Origin: Chlamydiota bacterium
GTDB taxonomy: Bacteria; Chlamydiota; Chlamydiia; Chlamydiales; Rhabdochlamydiaceae
DNA length: 6,244 nucleotides
Assembly: GCA_013041585.1 (NCBI GenBank)
Contig: JABEVM010000088.1
Span: 1-6,244 of the forward strand
Reading direction: 5' to 3'
Shown here: positions 5,867 to 6,244 of the stretch, in pieces
Position numbering within the stretch: the stretch's first letter is position 1
Layout: each line of letters opens with the position of its first letter
Position numbers and translations under genes: made by a program
The notes under the pieces: model-generated
The model's database searches: none
What the model was told of the DNA's origin: nothing
What the model saw: only the letters and a program-made list of their open reading frames with translations

Positions 5867-6220
5867 TTATTGCTTAAGAAGATGATGTTTTTTATGCGTT
5901 CCTTTAGAGGTATCTACTGGATATTTTTTTTGATTGAGTTCCATTTTTTGTGTAGCAGCTTCAAGTAAATCAACACCTAAAATAGTTGCAAGCCGAACGA
6001 GGTAGAGCAGAATATCGGCGAGCTCATGTTTCACTGCTAGCGCTGCGTCCGATTGCATAATTTCATTTGTTTCTTTTTCGCTCAGCCATTGAAAGATTTC
6101 ATTCAGCTCTCCTACTTCACCTGTCAGGGCCATAATCAGATTTTTTGGGGAATGGAACTTTTCCCAGTCGCGATCTTTTGCAAATTTCTCTAATTGTCTT
6201 CCCAGTTCTGCGATATCCAT
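5867..6220 (-). CDS. MazG-like nucleotide pyrophosphohydrolase (dCTPase/DCTPP1 type)
   Basis: This 117-residue all-alpha NTP pyrophosphohydrolase would hydrolyse a (d)NTP, probably dCTP or modified pyrimidine dNTPs, to the monophosphate and pyrophosphate, cleaning the nucleotide pool in the cytosol. The sequence shows FAKDRDWEKFHSPKNLIMAL (13-32), which is diagnostic of the DCTPP1/RS21-C6 branch. The metal-binding pairs are EVGE (35-38) and ELAD (66-69), and FQW (43-45) and the closing KKYPV (98-102) are also typical. It is a single-domain form, unlike the two-domain E. coli MazG. The start at 6220 has AGGGG 5 bases upstream. Only 24 bases upstream of the start are in the window, so the promoter cannot be judged. 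It converges on the speD operon with one base between the stop codons. The lysine- and histidine-rich tail (GTHKKHHLLKQ) is a small lineage-specific extension. Confidence 0.92.
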   Translation of the reverse strand: MDIAELGRQLEKFAKDRDWEKFHSPKNLIMALTGEVGELNEIFQWLSEKETNEIMQSDAALAVKHELADILLYLVRLATILGVDLLEAATQKMELNQKKYPVDTSKGTHKKHHLLKQ

Positions 6221-6244
6221 AATTACCCCTTTTTATTTTTATTA

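Noticed and set aside
5867..6220. MazG-like protein as part of a toxin-antitoxin or defence module
   Set aside because: The sequence is a housekeeping dCTPase-type enzyme without a MazEF pair, toxin or other defence gene nearby.

Overview
The window looks like chromosomal DNA from a member of the Chlamydiota, most likely an environmental (Parachlamydiales-type) lineage rather than Chlamydia itself. The strongest clue is the replicative helicase DnaB at 956-2392: the stretch around its Walker A motif and its C-terminal motifs read like chlamydial DnaB from memory. A low G+C content, a tRNA without an encoded CCA end, and two genes with eukaryote-like folds (a RING-like membrane protein and a protein-kinase fold) fit an obligate intracellular bacterium. 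The phylum call is inference; no search was run.

Left part, all on the minus strand (read from right to left): an unrecognised protein with a membrane anchor and a winged-helix-like region (3722-4558); a protein-kinase-fold protein with all its catalytic residues (2684-3571); tRNA-Ser(GCU) with its own good promoter and intrinsic terminator (2442-2613); dnaB (956-2392); and a small Cys/His-cluster membrane protein (135-833). Positions 1-80 are A+T-rich and hold no gene I can support. A compound hairpin with a T-tract at 81-136 is a possible plus-strand terminator for a gene off the left edge.

Right part: after a 182-base divergent intergenic region, two plus-strand genes with only 9 bases between them form an apparent operon. 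They are a pyruvoyl-dependent S-adenosylmethionine decarboxylase (speD) with an unexpected N-terminal signal-like extension (4741-5205), and a type I phosphoribosyltransferase (5215-5865). A MazG-like/dCTP pyrophosphatase-type NTP pyrophosphohydrolase (5867-6220, minus strand) converges on them with one base between the stop codons.

The window is mostly ordinary housekeeping (replication, a tRNA, nucleotide clean-up) interleaved with lineage-specific genes. The points most worth a second look are the signal-bearing SpeD with no spermidine synthase beside it, the intact kinase fold in a compositionally distinct, very A+T-rich gene, and the RING-like membrane protein. I see no CRISPR array, insertion sequence, phage module or recognisable defence system.
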